Positions 25,905-34,416 of a DNA stretch of 39,444 nt are shown here, piece by piece. The notes under the pieces were generated by a model. The model worked only from the letters and a program-made list of their open reading frames with translations. It made no database searches and was not told the DNA's origin. The stretch is from Shewanella nanhaiensis (GTDB lineage: Bacteria > Pseudomonadota > Gammaproteobacteria > Enterobacterales > Shewanellaceae), in NCBI RefSeq assembly GCF_019457885.1, contig NZ_JAHZST010000031.1:1-39444 (forward strand), written 5' to 3'. Positions within the stretch are counted from its first letter, which is position 1. The number at the start of each line of letters is the position of its first letter. The position numbers and the translations under genes were made by a program.

Positions 25905-25987
25905 ATAAAACAAAACGGGCTTTCCATTGCTGGAAAGCCCGTTCTCTTACAATCACTTAGACGGTTAGTCTTAGTTCATGCCGTATT
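25905..25987. repeat. Right attachment repeat (real fis 3' end)
   Basis: This copy is identical to 10217-10299 and contains the native fis stop (25971-25973) and terminator. Because the element supplies the same bases, fis keeps an intact coding end after integration. Confidence 0.95.
25915..25942 (-). terminator. fis operon terminator, inside the attachment repeat
   Basis: ACGGGCTTTCC pairs perfectly with GGAAAGCCCGT around a 6-nt loop. On the minus strand it is followed by TTTTGTTTTAT. The second copy at 10227-10254 sits after hipA and also reads minus. Confidence 0.9.
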
Positions 25988-26276
25988 TCTTTAGTTTCTT
26001 ACGCAGAGTACCACGGTTGATACCTAGCATGTTTGCTGCACGAGTCTGGTTACCACGAGTGTGCTGCATGATGATATCTAGCAGAGGTGCTTCAACTTCG
26101 CTTAACACCATTTCATACACTTCTTCAGCTTCTTGGCCGTCCATCTGAGCGAAGAAGTTAGTTACTGCGCGCTTTACTGCGTCACGTAATAACTGAGGCT
26201 TGATAGTACCGTTAGCGGTTTCGATTTTGCCAACTGTAAGCTGATGAGTTTCTGTGTTAGTAGTCTGATCAAACAT
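25971..26276 (-). CDS. fis: DNA-binding nucleoid protein Fis
   Basis: The 101-aa protein (98 in E. coli) is intact. Its C-terminal helix-turn-helix is near-canonical (QTRAANMLGINRGTLRKKLKKYGMN). Fis bends DNA, shapes the nucleoid and modulates rRNA promoters and site-specific recombination. It is the last gene of the prmA-dusB-fis operon, 18 bp after dusB. The final four codons and stop lie inside the island's attachment repeat, so integration replaces those bases with identical ones. Confidence 0.98.
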   Translation of the reverse strand: MFDQTTNTETHQLTVGKIETANGTIKPQLLRDAVKRAVTNFFAQMDGQEAEEVYEMVLSEVEAPLLDIIMQHTRGNQTRAANMLGINRGTLRKKLKKYGMN

Positions 26277-26294
26277 TCGTATTCTGCTCTTTAA

Positions 26295-27263
26295 TTAATT
26301 CTGTGCAATTTCGTCAAAATAGCGTTCCACCATGGAACCTTGTTCTTCAACAGTTTCCAGCCGATTAAATTCGGCGCGGAATGGACGCTGTTCATCTTGG
26401 TCCAAATACCATCCAACATGCTTTCTAGCGAAACGGATCCCCTTATATTCACCGTAAAGTGAGTATAAGTTTTTAAGGTGTTCCAGCATCACTTGACGCT
26501 TTTCATCCACCTCTACAGGCGCTAGCATGTTACCCGTTTCCAGGTAATGTTGGATCTCTCGGAAAATCCAAGGCCTTCCTTGAGCACCTCGACCTATCAT
26601 AAGAGCATCAACTCCCGTATGTTCAAGCACAAATTGCGCCTTCTGCGGGGTGGTGATGTCTCCGTTCGCTACAACAGGGATCGAGACATTCTTTTTAATA
26701 GCTTTAATCGTGTCGTATTCAGCATTACCTTTATACATGCACTGCCGAGTTCGGCCATGTACGGCTAACGCGGCGATACCACAATCTTCGGCTATCTGGG
26801 CGATTTGAACACCGTTCCTGTGCTCCGGGGCCCATCCAGTTCGAATTTTCAGTGTCACGGGGACATCAACTGCAGCGACCACGGCTTGTAAAATTGCTTT
26901 TACCTGCACTGGGTCTTGTAGTAGTGCTGAACCCGCTAGCTTTCTATTCACTTTCTTTGCAGGACACCCCATATTGATATCGATGATCTGCGCCCCTTGT
27001 TGTACGTTGACAACGGCGGCGTTGGCCATCAATTCAGGGTCTGCACCTGCAATTTGTACTGATCGTATCCCATCTTCACCAGCATGAAGCATCCGCTGGC
27101 GGCTTTTATCTGTATCCCAAACATCGGGATTAGATGAAAGCATCTCTGACACCGCCATGGCAGCGCCATATCGAAGACAAAGATTTCTAAAGGCTTGGTC
27201 TGTGACACCTGCCATTGGTGCCACGATCAGCTGATTTTTCAGTTGATAGGGTCCAATCTGCAT
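26295..27263 (-). CDS. dusB: tRNA-dihydrouridine synthase B
   Basis: ATG 27263 gives 322 aa, matching E. coli DusB (321). An ATG 9 bp upstream leaves only 2 nt after AGG, so it is less likely. The FMN-binding TIM barrel begins with LIVAPMAGVTDQAFR. The catalytic Cys is in NMGCPAKKVNRKLAG, and KIRTGW and GRTRQCMYKG follow. It reduces uridine to dihydrouridine in the tRNA D-loop. dusB-fis linkage is conserved across gammaproteobacteria. Confidence 0.97.
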   Translation of the reverse strand: MQIGPYQLKNQLIVAPMAGVTDQAFRNLCLRYGAAMAVSEMLSSNPDVWDTDKSRQRMLHAGEDGIRSVQIAGADPELMANAAVVNVQQGAQIIDINMGCPAKKVNRKLAGSALLQDPVQVKAILQAVVAAVDVPVTLKIRTGWAPEHRNGVQIAQIAEDCGIAALAVHGRTRQCMYKGNAEYDTIKAIKKNVSIPVVANGDITTPQKAQFVLEHTGVDALMIGRGAQGRPWIFREIQHYLETGNMLAPVEVDEKRQVMLEHLKNLYSLYGEYKGIRFARKHVGWYLDQDEQRPFRAEFNRLETVEEQGSMVERYFDEIAQN

Positions 27264-27323
27264 TTTCAACATACCTAGAGCTTCAAAGGGGCGCTATAGT
27301 ACGCCTTTTTTGAGCCAGTGAAA

Positions 27324-27405
27324 AGGTCAATAAATGACCTGAGCGAAACTTTTTTTCTTGACTTTTGCAAGGCGCGAACTCTGTGGTAGCACGCGGTGTG
27401 CTACC
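27324..27405 (-). promoter_or_regulatory. Two hairpins in the prmA-dusB gap
   Basis: AGGTCA (27324) pairs with TGACCT (27335), and on the minus strand TTTTC follows, a weak terminator. GGTAGCAC (27385) pairs perfectly with GTGCTACC (27398) around 5 nt. They may partly uncouple prmA from dusB-fis, for example as an attenuator. Confidence 0.4.
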
Positions 27406-27412
27406 GCTAGCG

Positions 27413-28294
27413 TTATTTACGTATTCCTGTCAAGCGGCTCCACTCCTCTTTGTGAGCGGGCTCATCCATATCAAACCACTGAGTATAAAACTCTGCAACT
27501 TCGAGTGCTTGCTCTTGTAATAGGCCTGATAGCGCCAATTGTCCACCGGGTTTAACTTTTTCTGCAATCAGTGGCGCTAACTCTCTCAGTGGGCCTGCAA
27601 GTATGTTGGCGACTAAGATATCGGCTTTAAGGTTTTCAGGCTGATCTTCTGGTAGATAGAGTGCTAATTGATCTTCTACGCCATTTCGCTCTGCGTTTGC
27701 TTTAGAGGCATCGATAGCTTGGTAATCGATATCGATCCCCGTGACCTTAGTTGCACCAAGTTTCAGTGCTGCGACCGCTAAAATACCTGAGCCACAGCCA
27801 AAGTCGATCACCTCTTTATTGTCGAAGTTGAGGCTATCTAACCACTCTAGACACAGAGCCGTTGTTGGGTGAGTACCTGTACCGAAGGCAAGACCTGGAT
27901 CGAGAATAATATTGACCGCTTCTGGATCGGGGATCTCACGCCAGCTTGGACAGATCCATAAACGCTCACCAAACTTAATGGGGTGGAAGTTATCCATCCA
28001 TTCACGTTCCCAATCTTTATCTTCAACTTGTTCAATTTTATAGCTGAAATCAGCGCCTAGAAACGGCTGTAGCTTTAAATTGTCAACCACTATGCTCAGG
28101 TCGCGATCGGCTTCGAACAGGGCTGTCAGCACCGTGTGGTTCCACAGGGGCGTTTCGCCTAATGTAGGCTCAAAAATGGGTGTGTCTTTACCATCTTCTA
28201 ATGTGATAGAGAGTGACCCCTCCTCCATCAGTAGATCGCTGAGTGTGTCGGCATGTTGATTATCGGTATCGATTTTTAACTGGATCCAAGGCAT
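27413..28294 (-). CDS. prmA: Ribosomal protein L11 methyltransferase
   Basis: ATG 28294 (MPWIQLKI) gives 293 aa, the same as E. coli PrmA; an upstream in-frame start adds 15 unlike residues. The N-terminal substrate-binding domain is followed by the AdoMet fold with DFGCGSGILAVAALKLGA and the PrmA motif VANILAGPL. It trimethylates L11. It heads the prmA-dusB-fis cluster. An extended -10-like element (TGTTACAAT on the minus strand, 28330-28338) lies about 36 nt upstream. Confidence 0.96.
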   Translation of the reverse strand: MPWIQLKIDTDNQHADTLSDLLMEEGSLSITLEDGKDTPIFEPTLGETPLWNHTVLTALFEADRDLSIVVDNLKLQPFLGADFSYKIEQVEDKDWEREWMDNFHPIKFGERLWICPSWREIPDPEAVNIILDPGLAFGTGTHPTTALCLEWLDSLNFDNKEVIDFGCGSGILAVAALKLGATKVTGIDIDYQAIDASKANAERNGVEDQLALYLPEDQPENLKADILVANILAGPLRELAPLIAEKVKPGGQLALSGLLQEQALEVAEFYTQWFDMDEPAHKEEWSRLTGIRK

Positions 28295-28632
28295 ATGGGA
28301 TCGTCTCTTGTAACTGCTGCAATGGGCGCATTGTAACATGGGGCATTTGAAGAGTGAGAAGATCTTGGGGCTAAAGTTTACTTATGGTTATGGTAAAAAA
28401 TTGAAACACATTATTTGGAAATGAGATTGTTCGTTTGAATGTGGGTTGTAACCTTTTGAATTTATCTGGTTAATTGGTATTACCTCTGTTTCTATTTTGC
28501 ATATTGTTTGTGATGTGGCTCAAAAAAACAGCGCTGAAGGAGTGAGCTTTATCACGATCCGTAAGCGGGATTATTTTTAAGGCTGTGCTTATTGCTAAGG
28601 TGTATAGATTGTAATAATGGCCTGATAAGAAG
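28295..28632. other. Divergent promoter region of prmA and the fumarate reductase locus
   Basis: This 338-bp stretch holds a likely extended -10 element for prmA (28330-28338) and a CRP-like site (28541-28556) before the first cytochrome b gene. A TGTGATGTGGCTC half-site is at 28509. No gene is visible. Confidence 0.6.
28541..28556 (+). promoter_or_regulatory. CRP-like binding site upstream of the first cytochrome b gene
   Basis: AGTGA-N6-TCACG matches the CRP consensus TGTGA-N6-TCACA at 8 of 10 core bases, 77 bp before the start codon. CRP, rather than Fnr, is the main activator of anaerobic respiration genes in Shewanella, which fits. Confidence 0.55.
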
Positions 28633-29358
28633 ATGACAATTAAAACCCTACTCCCCACCTCGAGCATTGCTGGTTTAGCTGGTAACCCTTGGTCTGCCAA
28701 AGCGGATAAGATACAGAGTGCCACTGGGTTGTTGCTCGGGTGTTTTTTACTGGCTCACCTGCATTTTGAATCGAGTATTCTGCTCGGGAAAGATGCTTTT
28801 TATCAGGTGGTACAGATTTTAGAGGGGGGCATGTTTAGCGAGTCCGGCCATGGTTTTCCTCTGGTCACTAAGATTTTCTCGGTATTTATTCTTCTTGTGG
28901 TGATTCTACACGCCGCTGTTGCGTTGCGACGCTTTCCTGCTCAGCTTGGCCAGTGGCGAGCGCTTCGTCGCCATATGCATGGCATTAACCATAAAGACAG
29001 CCATGCCTGGTTCTGGCAGTTGGTAACCGGTTTTATTCTGTTTTTCTTAGCGCCAGTACATATCTTTACCATGATCACGAATCCAGAGATTGGGCCACAT
29101 CTCTCGGCTGAGCGTGTCTACCTAGATAACGCTTGGCTGCTCTATGCACTTCTGCTACCTGCCGTTGTTATTCACGCCATGATTGGGCTTTACCGCGTTG
29201 CGATTAAGTGGGGTTTTACCGCTAACCGTACAGGTTTACGGAAAGTGATTAAGTTTATGATCATCTATCTCATCACAATTGGCGTGTTGAGCTTAGTGTC
29301 ATACCTCTTTATTGGCGCAGAGTTAACCACGCCAGTGCAGCCATATGTACCTAACTAG
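28633..29358 (+). CDS. Fumarate reductase-type cytochrome b subunit (FrdC family), first paralogue
   Basis: The 241-aa membrane protein has five hydrophobic segments. His 44, 93, 143 and 181 coincide with the di-heme ligands of Wolinella FrdC (44, 93, 143, 182 there), so two b hemes are expected. A Glu at 64 matches the quinol-site Glu region. It lacks the Glu two residues before the last His ligand (here Val), which carries protons in the Wolinella enzyme and is kept in the second paralogue. It has its own CRP-like site and a 194-bp gap before the next gene, so it may be transcribed separately. Its flavoprotein partner is not certain. Confidence 0.88.
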   Translation: MTIKTLLPTSSIAGLAGNPWSAKADKIQSATGLLLGCFLLAHLHFESSILLGKDAFYQVVQILEGGMFSESGHGFPLVTKIFSVFILLVVILHAAVALRRFPAQLGQWRALRRHMHGINHKDSHAWFWQLVTGFILFFLAPVHIFTMITNPEIGPHLSAERVYLDNAWLLYALLLPAVVIHAMIGLYRVAIKWGFTANRTGLRKVIKFMIIYLITIGVLSLVSYLFIGAELTTPVQPYVPN

Positions 29359-29447
29359 CGATATCTTTAAAGAGTTACGCTGAATATTCGCCAGTAAAAA
29401 TCGTTTTGTATGAGTATTTTAGTGGTTAATTGATTAATTAATCCTGA

Positions 29448-29463
29448 TTTGATCTGTCTCACA
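29448..29463 (+). promoter_or_regulatory. CRP-like site upstream of the second cytochrome b gene
   Basis: TTTGA-N6-TCACA matches the CRP consensus at 9 of 10 core bases, 90 bp before the frdC start. This suggests that frdC-frdA-frdB has its own CRP-controlled promoter. Confidence 0.6.
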
Positions 29464-29552
29464 GTATTTGATTGATTTGTGAGCGACATTATCTAAGTGC
29501 TTACTTTTTTAACTTAGATAGATGCAAACTCAATGGATCTGATGAGGGTTTT

Positions 29553-30266
29553 ATGGCGATAACTAAAATAAACAATAAAGCAGGTGAGGCTTCTAAGCTA
29601 AAAAGCTGGAGTGAGGGGAAAAACTGGAGCGGCAAACTGGACATCAGCCAGAGTGTGTCTGGTGTGATTCTGGCTCTGTTCCTATGGACTCATCTTGTGC
29701 TGGTCTCCTCTATTTTATTGGGAGGCGATGCCATGACATGGGTTGCTGGCGTGATGGAGCTTAATTTTTTAAGCCCTGATGGCCATGGCTACCCTTGGGT
29801 TGTCTCGCTTATTGCGATAGGTGTTGCTGCGTTAGCACTGGTGCATGTGGTGGTGGCTATTACGAAATTGCCAATGAACTTACGTCAGCAGCTCGCACTT
29901 AAAAAGCAGATGAGTGTTATCAATCATGGTGATACTAAGTTATGGGTTTGGCAGGCTCTGACTGGCATCGCTATCTTGTTTCTTCTACCTGTGCATCTGT
30001 GGTTAATCGGTGCCGCGCCAGAGACCATAGGTCCTGCAGGCTCTGCGGACAGAATATGGAATGATGGGGTTTGGTTGCTCTATCTGCCTCTGCTCGTCTG
30101 TGTTGAGCTTCATGCTGCAATTGGAGTTTACCGTGTGGCGATTAAGTGGGGAGCGGCAAGAGATATTAATACCCGAGCCCGGATGAAGAGAGTTAAAACT
30201 GTTATTAGCGTGGTGTTTGTATTGATTGGTATCGCTTCATTATTGGCATTTCTGCCCTATGCATAA
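29553..30266 (+). CDS. frdC: Fumarate reductase cytochrome b subunit, second paralogue
   Basis: ATG 29553 follows GAGGG; an upstream in-frame start adds 27 unlike residues. The 237-aa di-heme membrane protein has ligands His 47, 98, 148 and 187. Glu 185, two residues before the last ligand (VELH), matches the proton-pathway Glu of the Wolinella enzyme. It anchors FrdAB in the inner membrane and passes electrons from menaquinol to fumarate. Its stop overlaps an ATG of the frdA frame (TAATG), which marks it as the partner of frdAB. Confidence 0.92.
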   Translation: MAITKINNKAGEASKLKSWSEGKNWSGKLDISQSVSGVILALFLWTHLVLVSSILLGGDAMTWVAGVMELNFLSPDGHGYPWVVSLIAIGVAALALVHVVVAITKLPMNLRQQLALKKQMSVINHGDTKLWVWQALTGIAILFLLPVHLWLIGAAPETIGPAGSADRIWNDGVWLLYLPLLVCVELHAAIGVYRVAIKWGAARDINTRARMKRVKTVISVVFVLIGIASLLAFLPYA

Positions 30267-30343
30267 TGAAGATAAGTGCCGAGTTCCTAGGGATTAGAGC
30301 ACCTAATCCCGAGATAAAACCTTACGCTTTAAAAGGAGCAAGT

Positions 30344-32368
30344 GTGAAACTGATATATACGGATTCTTTGGTGGTCGGCGCTGGTTTAGCGGGCTTGCGG
30401 GTCGCGATAGCCTCGAAAGAGCGTGGGTTAGATACGGTCGTCCTGTCACTGATCCCTGCTAAACGTTCCCACTCAGCAGCTGCTCAAGGCGGCATGCAGG
30501 CGAGCTTAGGCAATACCATTAAGGGGATGGGGGACGACGAAGATGTCCACTTTCAAGATACTGTAAAGGGTTCTGACTGGGGCTGCGATCAAGATGTCGC
30601 GCGTATGTTTGCTCACTGTGCGCCAAAAGCGGTACGTGAACTCACCAACTGGGGAGTACCTTGGACTCGGGTGACTAAAGGGCCGCGTCAGGTGGTGGTT
30701 AATGCCGAGAAGGTCACTATCGAAGAGGCGGAAGAGGCCCATGGCCTGATTAATGCCCGTGACTTTGGTGGCACTAAAAAGTGGCGTACTTGCTACACGG
30801 CTGATGGCACTGGGCACTCGCTGCTCTATGCGGTGGATAATAAGGCTATCTCGTTAGGTATCCCCGTGCATGAGCGGGTCGAAGCTCTCTCTATTATTCA
30901 TGATGGTAAGCGCTGCCAAGGTGTGGTTGCACGCTGCTTAATCACAGGTGAGTTAAGAGCATATATTGCTAAATCTACCACTATTGCCACTGGTGGCTAT
31001 GGCCGTATTTATGAGGTCTCCACCAATGCCATTATCTGTGAAGGGATAGGTCAGGCGCTCGCGCTGGAAACTGGCGTCGCTAAGCTTGGCAATATGGAAG
31101 CGGTGCAGTTTCATCCAACGGCCATTGTGCCTGTTGGGATCTTAACGACAGAGGGCTGTCGTGGTGATGGGGGTCTGCTGCGTGACAAAGATGGCCACCG
31201 TTTTATGCCAGATTATGAACCGGAGAAAAAGGAGCTCGCCTCACGTGATGTAGTGTCTCGACGAATGACCGAGCATATGCGCAAAGGTAAAGGTGTCGAC
31301 AGCCCTTATGGTCCGCATCTATGGCTCGATATTACCCTGCTTGGACGTAAGCATGTGGAGACCAATCTGCGTGAAGTGAAGGAGATCTGTGAGAACTTTT
31401 TAGGGATAGATCCCGCTAAGGACTGGATCCCAGTGCGTCCGACGCAGCACTACTCCATGGGGGGGATTCGAACCGATAAGACAGGACAAAACCCACAACT
31501 CAAAGGCTTGTTCAGTGTCGGTGAGGCGGCATGTTGGGATATGCATGGTTTTAATCGGCTCGGCGGTAACTCCCTAGCGGAGACCGTTGTTGGCGGGATG
31601 ATTATCGGTAAATACGTTGCCGATTTTTGTCAGGAAAATAGCTTAGAGATCGATACTAAGTTAGCTGAGTCTTTTGTCGAGAAGCTAGGTAGCGAAATTG
31701 ATGAGCTTATCGACGGTGACGGCACGGAAAGTCCATTTGCGCTAAGGAAAGAGATGGAGCGTGTGATGATGGACTATGTGGGGATCTTCCGCAACGGTCC
31801 TGAGCTTGAAAAAGCGGTAACAGAGCTTCAGGCACTACTAAAGCGCTCACGTAACATTGGTCTTAAATGCAAAAAGCGTCACGCAAACCCTGAGCTAGTT
31901 GAGGCGTTAAGAGTTAAGCGTATGCTAAAAGTTGCTCTGACGGTCGCTTGTGGGGCGGCAGCACGAACAGAGAGCCGTGGTGCTCATGCTCGTGAAGACT
32001 TCCCTCAGCGTAACGATAAAGATTGGCTAAACCGCACTTTGGCAAGTTGGCCAGATGAGCATGCACTCTCTCCTGAGCTAAGTTATGAGCAGCTTGATGT
32101 GATGAAGATGGAGTTGCCACCGGGATACCGAGGTTACGGCATTAACAATGCGATAGCTCATCCAGATACTGAGAAGCGCGAGCATGAGATCACTGAAATT
32201 TTAAGTCAACTTGGTGATGATGCCGATCGTCATCAGCGTCAGCATGCCTTGATGCCATTTGAAGTGCCTGAATCATTGATGCCTAAGAATGAACGGCTGT
32301 GTGACACATTAGATAGACCTACTCCCCCTGTAGTGGGTGAAGAGTCCGTAGGAGAGCAAGCGTTATGA
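30344..32368 (+). CDS. frdA: Fumarate reductase flavoprotein subunit
   Basis: I prefer GTG 30344, preceded by AAAGGAG, giving 674 aa that begin like known FrdA proteins (KLIYTDSLVVGAGLAGLR). With this start the FAD-linking His falls at residue 43 (RSHSAAAQGG), as in Wolinella FrdA. An ATG at 30266 overlapping the frdC stop would add 26 residues. Active-site landmarks include HPTAIVP and the RLGGNSLAETVVGG segment. It reduces fumarate in the cytoplasm using electrons from FrdB. It overlaps frdB by 4 bp (ATGA). Confidence 0.95.
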   Translation: MKLIYTDSLVVGAGLAGLRVAIASKERGLDTVVLSLIPAKRSHSAAAQGGMQASLGNTIKGMGDDEDVHFQDTVKGSDWGCDQDVARMFAHCAPKAVRELTNWGVPWTRVTKGPRQVVVNAEKVTIEEAEEAHGLINARDFGGTKKWRTCYTADGTGHSLLYAVDNKAISLGIPVHERVEALSIIHDGKRCQGVVARCLITGELRAYIAKSTTIATGGYGRIYEVSTNAIICEGIGQALALETGVAKLGNMEAVQFHPTAIVPVGILTTEGCRGDGGLLRDKDGHRFMPDYEPEKKELASRDVVSRRMTEHMRKGKGVDSPYGPHLWLDITLLGRKHVETNLREVKEICENFLGIDPAKDWIPVRPTQHYSMGGIRTDKTGQNPQLKGLFSVGEAACWDMHGFNRLGGNSLAETVVGGMIIGKYVADFCQENSLEIDTKLAESFVEKLGSEIDELIDGDGTESPFALRKEMERVMMDYVGIFRNGPELEKAVTELQALLKRSRNIGLKCKKRHANPELVEALRVKRMLKVALTVACGAAARTESRGAHAREDFPQRNDKDWLNRTLASWPDEHALSPELSYEQLDVMKMELPPGYRGYGINNAIAHPDTEKREHEITEILSQLGDDADRHQRQHALMPFEVPESLMPKNERLCDTLDRPTPPVVGEESVGEQAL

Positions 32369-33096
32369 GTCAGGGTCGTACACTAACCTTTAATATCTTC
32401 CGTTATGATCCACAGGTGAGTGGTGATAAACCTAAGATGGTTAAATATCAGATTGAAGAGACACCTGGGATGTCGGTGTTTATCGCACTGAACCTACTGC
32501 GTGAACAGCAAGACAGCTCACTGCAGTTTGATTTTGTTTGCCGAGCTGGGATCTGCGGAAGTTGCGCTATGGTGATCAACGGTTTCCCGACGTTGGCTTG
32601 CCGTACATTAACCAGCAAATATCCCCAAGGGGAGATCACCTTGATGCCGCTACCAGGTTTTGAGTTGATTGGCGACCTTTCGGTTAATACCGGTAAATTT
32701 ATGCGTGAACTGGCTGAGCGTCTAAAGCTGTGGCTCCACCCAGATCAAGATGATGTGGATGTGCATAGATTAGAAGCACCTATGGCCCCGGAGGAGGCAG
32801 CTAGACTCTACGAGTTAGAGCGCTGTGTCGAATGCGGTGTGTGTGTGTCAGCTTGTGCAACTAAGCAGATGCGTGAAACCTTTGTTGGGGCGGTTGGCAT
32901 GATGAAGTTAGCGCGTTTCGAGCTCGATAGCCGCGATACGAGAAGTGTGGAAGATTTCTACCATGTGATCGGTAATCAAGATGGCGTATTTGGCTGTATG
33001 ACCCTACTAGGTTGCCAGGATAACTGCCCGAAAGATCTGCCTCATATGCAGCAGATAGCGTATCTGCGCCGTAAGATGGCGGTAGCGCTGGTTTAA
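32365..33096 (+). CDS. frdB: Fumarate reductase iron-sulfur subunit
   Basis: The 243-aa protein has an N-terminal plant-type [2Fe-2S] domain (Cys 59, 64, 67, 79: CRAGICGSC ... LAC). The C-terminal domain has CVECGVCVSAC (Cys 154-164), followed by Cys 211, 217 and 221 for the [4Fe-4S] and [3Fe-4S] clusters. It carries electrons from the FrdC hemes to FAD. Translation is coupled to frdA by the ATGA overlap. The stop codon touches the left end of a MITE-like element. Confidence 0.96.
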   Translation: MSQGRTLTFNIFRYDPQVSGDKPKMVKYQIEETPGMSVFIALNLLREQQDSSLQFDFVCRAGICGSCAMVINGFPTLACRTLTSKYPQGEITLMPLPGFELIGDLSVNTGKFMRELAERLKLWLHPDQDDVDVHRLEAPMAPEEAARLYELERCVECGVCVSACATKQMRETFVGAVGMMKLARFELDSRDTRSVEDFYHVIGNQDGVFGCMTLLGCQDNCPKDLPHMQQIAYLRRKMAVALV

Positions 33097-33361
33097 TACC
33101 AATCAGTATAAGAAGTTGCTCTACTCAGAGTGTCTTTTAGCAAACTAATTCAAGGCGAATGGATGATATAATGGTTGTTCCCTTATGAGTTCATTCAACG
33201 CAGAAGTTGGCCGCCAAAAACACTCCTTACAGGCGAGTTTTAGCGGTTCTGATCCTGCGTTAACGAGCTTAACCGTAGAATAACTATGCTCTTCACTCGT
33301 TGTCTTGCCTCAGGACCGCTAAACTCTCGCTGAGCGATCAAATCTTTATACTGACTGGTAT
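33096..33361. mobile_element. MITE-like 266-bp element with terminal inverted repeats
   Basis: The left end ATACCAATCAGTATAA is the inverted match (one mismatch in 16) of the right end. There is no ORF of note inside. An internal pair (about 33233-33250 with 33312-33330, GCGAGTTTTAGCGG versus CCGCTAAACTCTCGC) makes it foldable. It sits directly at the frdB stop and may affect 3' end formation of the frd transcript. I recall similar repeats across Shewanella genomes. Confidence 0.75.
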
Positions 33362-33465
33362 CCCCATTTTAAAACTGTTCACTTAAGCCTGCTTTATTTG
33401 CAGGCTTTCTTTTTTCTTTAATCCCTCATAGCATGATGCTCAACATCTTTTTGAGGCTTGTGCAT

Positions 33466-34371
33466 ATGCAGATAAATGATCTTAAGCTTTTTGTGCGGGT
33501 TGCCGATTGCGGCAGTATTACAGCTGCCGCAACTGAGCTGGATATCTCGCCAGCTTCAGCCAGCGCAGCGCTTAAACGCTTAGAGAAACAGCTTGAGACC
33601 AGTCTGTTTATCCGTAGTACCCGCAGTCTAAGGTTAACTGATACTGGCGAGCGTTATCTTATCCATTGTCGTAAAGCACTGGCAGACTTAACCTTAGGTC
33701 AGCAGGCGATTGATGATGTGAAGGAGAAGATCTCCGGTGTGGTAAAGCTGGCTCTTCCCTCTGATGTAGGCCGAAATGTGTTACTGCCTTGGCTTGATAG
33801 TTTTATGGATGAGTATCCAGAGCTTAAAATTAGAGTGCATATCGGCGATACTTTATCGGATTTTTACCATGACAAAATAGATATGGCGCTGAGATCGGGC
33901 ACCCCGAAAGACTCCTCATTAGTGGCGTTTAAAATCTGCTCTGCTAGACGGGTGCTATGTGCTTCACCCGATTATATTGCCAAGTGGGGAAGGGTGGAGT
34001 CTATCGATCAACTTGCCGATCATAACTGTTTGTTTTTTATGTTAGATGAACGCACACACGATCAGTGGAGTTTTACTCAGCAAGGACGTCAATTTAAAGT
34101 GAGAGTCACAGGTAATCGCAGCTGTAATGATGCGGATATTACCCGTCGCTGGGCGGTGGCTGGAAAAGGGGTTGTCTATAAGTCATCACTGGATTTAGGT
34201 GCAGATATCGTTAAGGGCAACTTAGTGCCTATGTTGACTGATTATCAGGGGGAGGCGGCGGATCTCTATCTAGTGTGTCCCGGGAGGGAACATATGACCC
34301 CTGTGATGCTTCTGCTGCGAGATATGCTAAGGCAGAGATGTAAGCAGAGATTGGAAGAGAGTCACGGTTGA
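33466..34371 (+). CDS. LysR-family transcriptional regulator
   Basis: ATG 33466 follows GAGG at 9 nt; the upstream in-frame start adds 11 residues with no family likeness. The 301-aa protein has an N-terminal winged helix (LFVRVADCGSITAAATELDISPASASAALKRLE) and a periplasmic-binding-like effector domain. It resembles the DhcR/CrgA-type subgroup found in many Shewanella genomes. The effector and targets are unknown. It is monocistronic and ends at a strong terminator. Confidence 0.92.
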   Translation: MQINDLKLFVRVADCGSITAAATELDISPASASAALKRLEKQLETSLFIRSTRSLRLTDTGERYLIHCRKALADLTLGQQAIDDVKEKISGVVKLALPSDVGRNVLLPWLDSFMDEYPELKIRVHIGDTLSDFYHDKIDMALRSGTPKDSSLVAFKICSARRVLCASPDYIAKWGRVESIDQLADHNCLFFMLDERTHDQWSFTQQGRQFKVRVTGNRSCNDADITRRWAVAGKGVVYKSSLDLGADIVKGNLVPMLTDYQGEAADLYLVCPGREHMTPVMLLLRDMLRQRCKQRLEESHG

Positions 34372-34380
34372 TAAACATTA

Positions 34381-34409
34381 AAAAAGCCGCAATATCTGCG
34401 GCTTTTTTT
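34381..34409. terminator. Bidirectional terminator after the lysR-type gene
   Basis: AAAAAGCCGCA pairs with TGCGGCTTTTT around a 5-nt loop. Plus-strand T-run of seven, minus-strand T-run of five to six. It also backs up rho, which converges. Confidence 0.92.
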
Positions 34410-34416
34410 ATGCTTT

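Larger units (their letters stand above)
10217..25987. mobile_element. Genomic island integrated at the 3' end of fis (satellite-like, defence cargo)
   Basis: An 83-bp perfect direct repeat bounds the island. One copy includes the real 3' end of fis; the other carries only the final fis codons and terminator. The insertion unit is 15,688 bp. An integrase lies next to the left repeat. At the right end are a DUF6387-like gene, two AlpA-type proteins and a Gp2/YfjJ-type replication protein, all on the minus strand. No capsid, terminase or tail gene is visible. Between them sits a split type I restriction-modification system with extra nuclease genes. Integration next to fis with integrase, AlpA and a replication gene is the arrangement known for PICMI phage satellites of Vibrionaceae. 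Belonging to that family is an inference. Confidence 0.92.

Noticed and set aside
27358..27555. Plus-strand ORF over the prmA end
   Set aside because: It is antisense to prmA and has no recognisable product.
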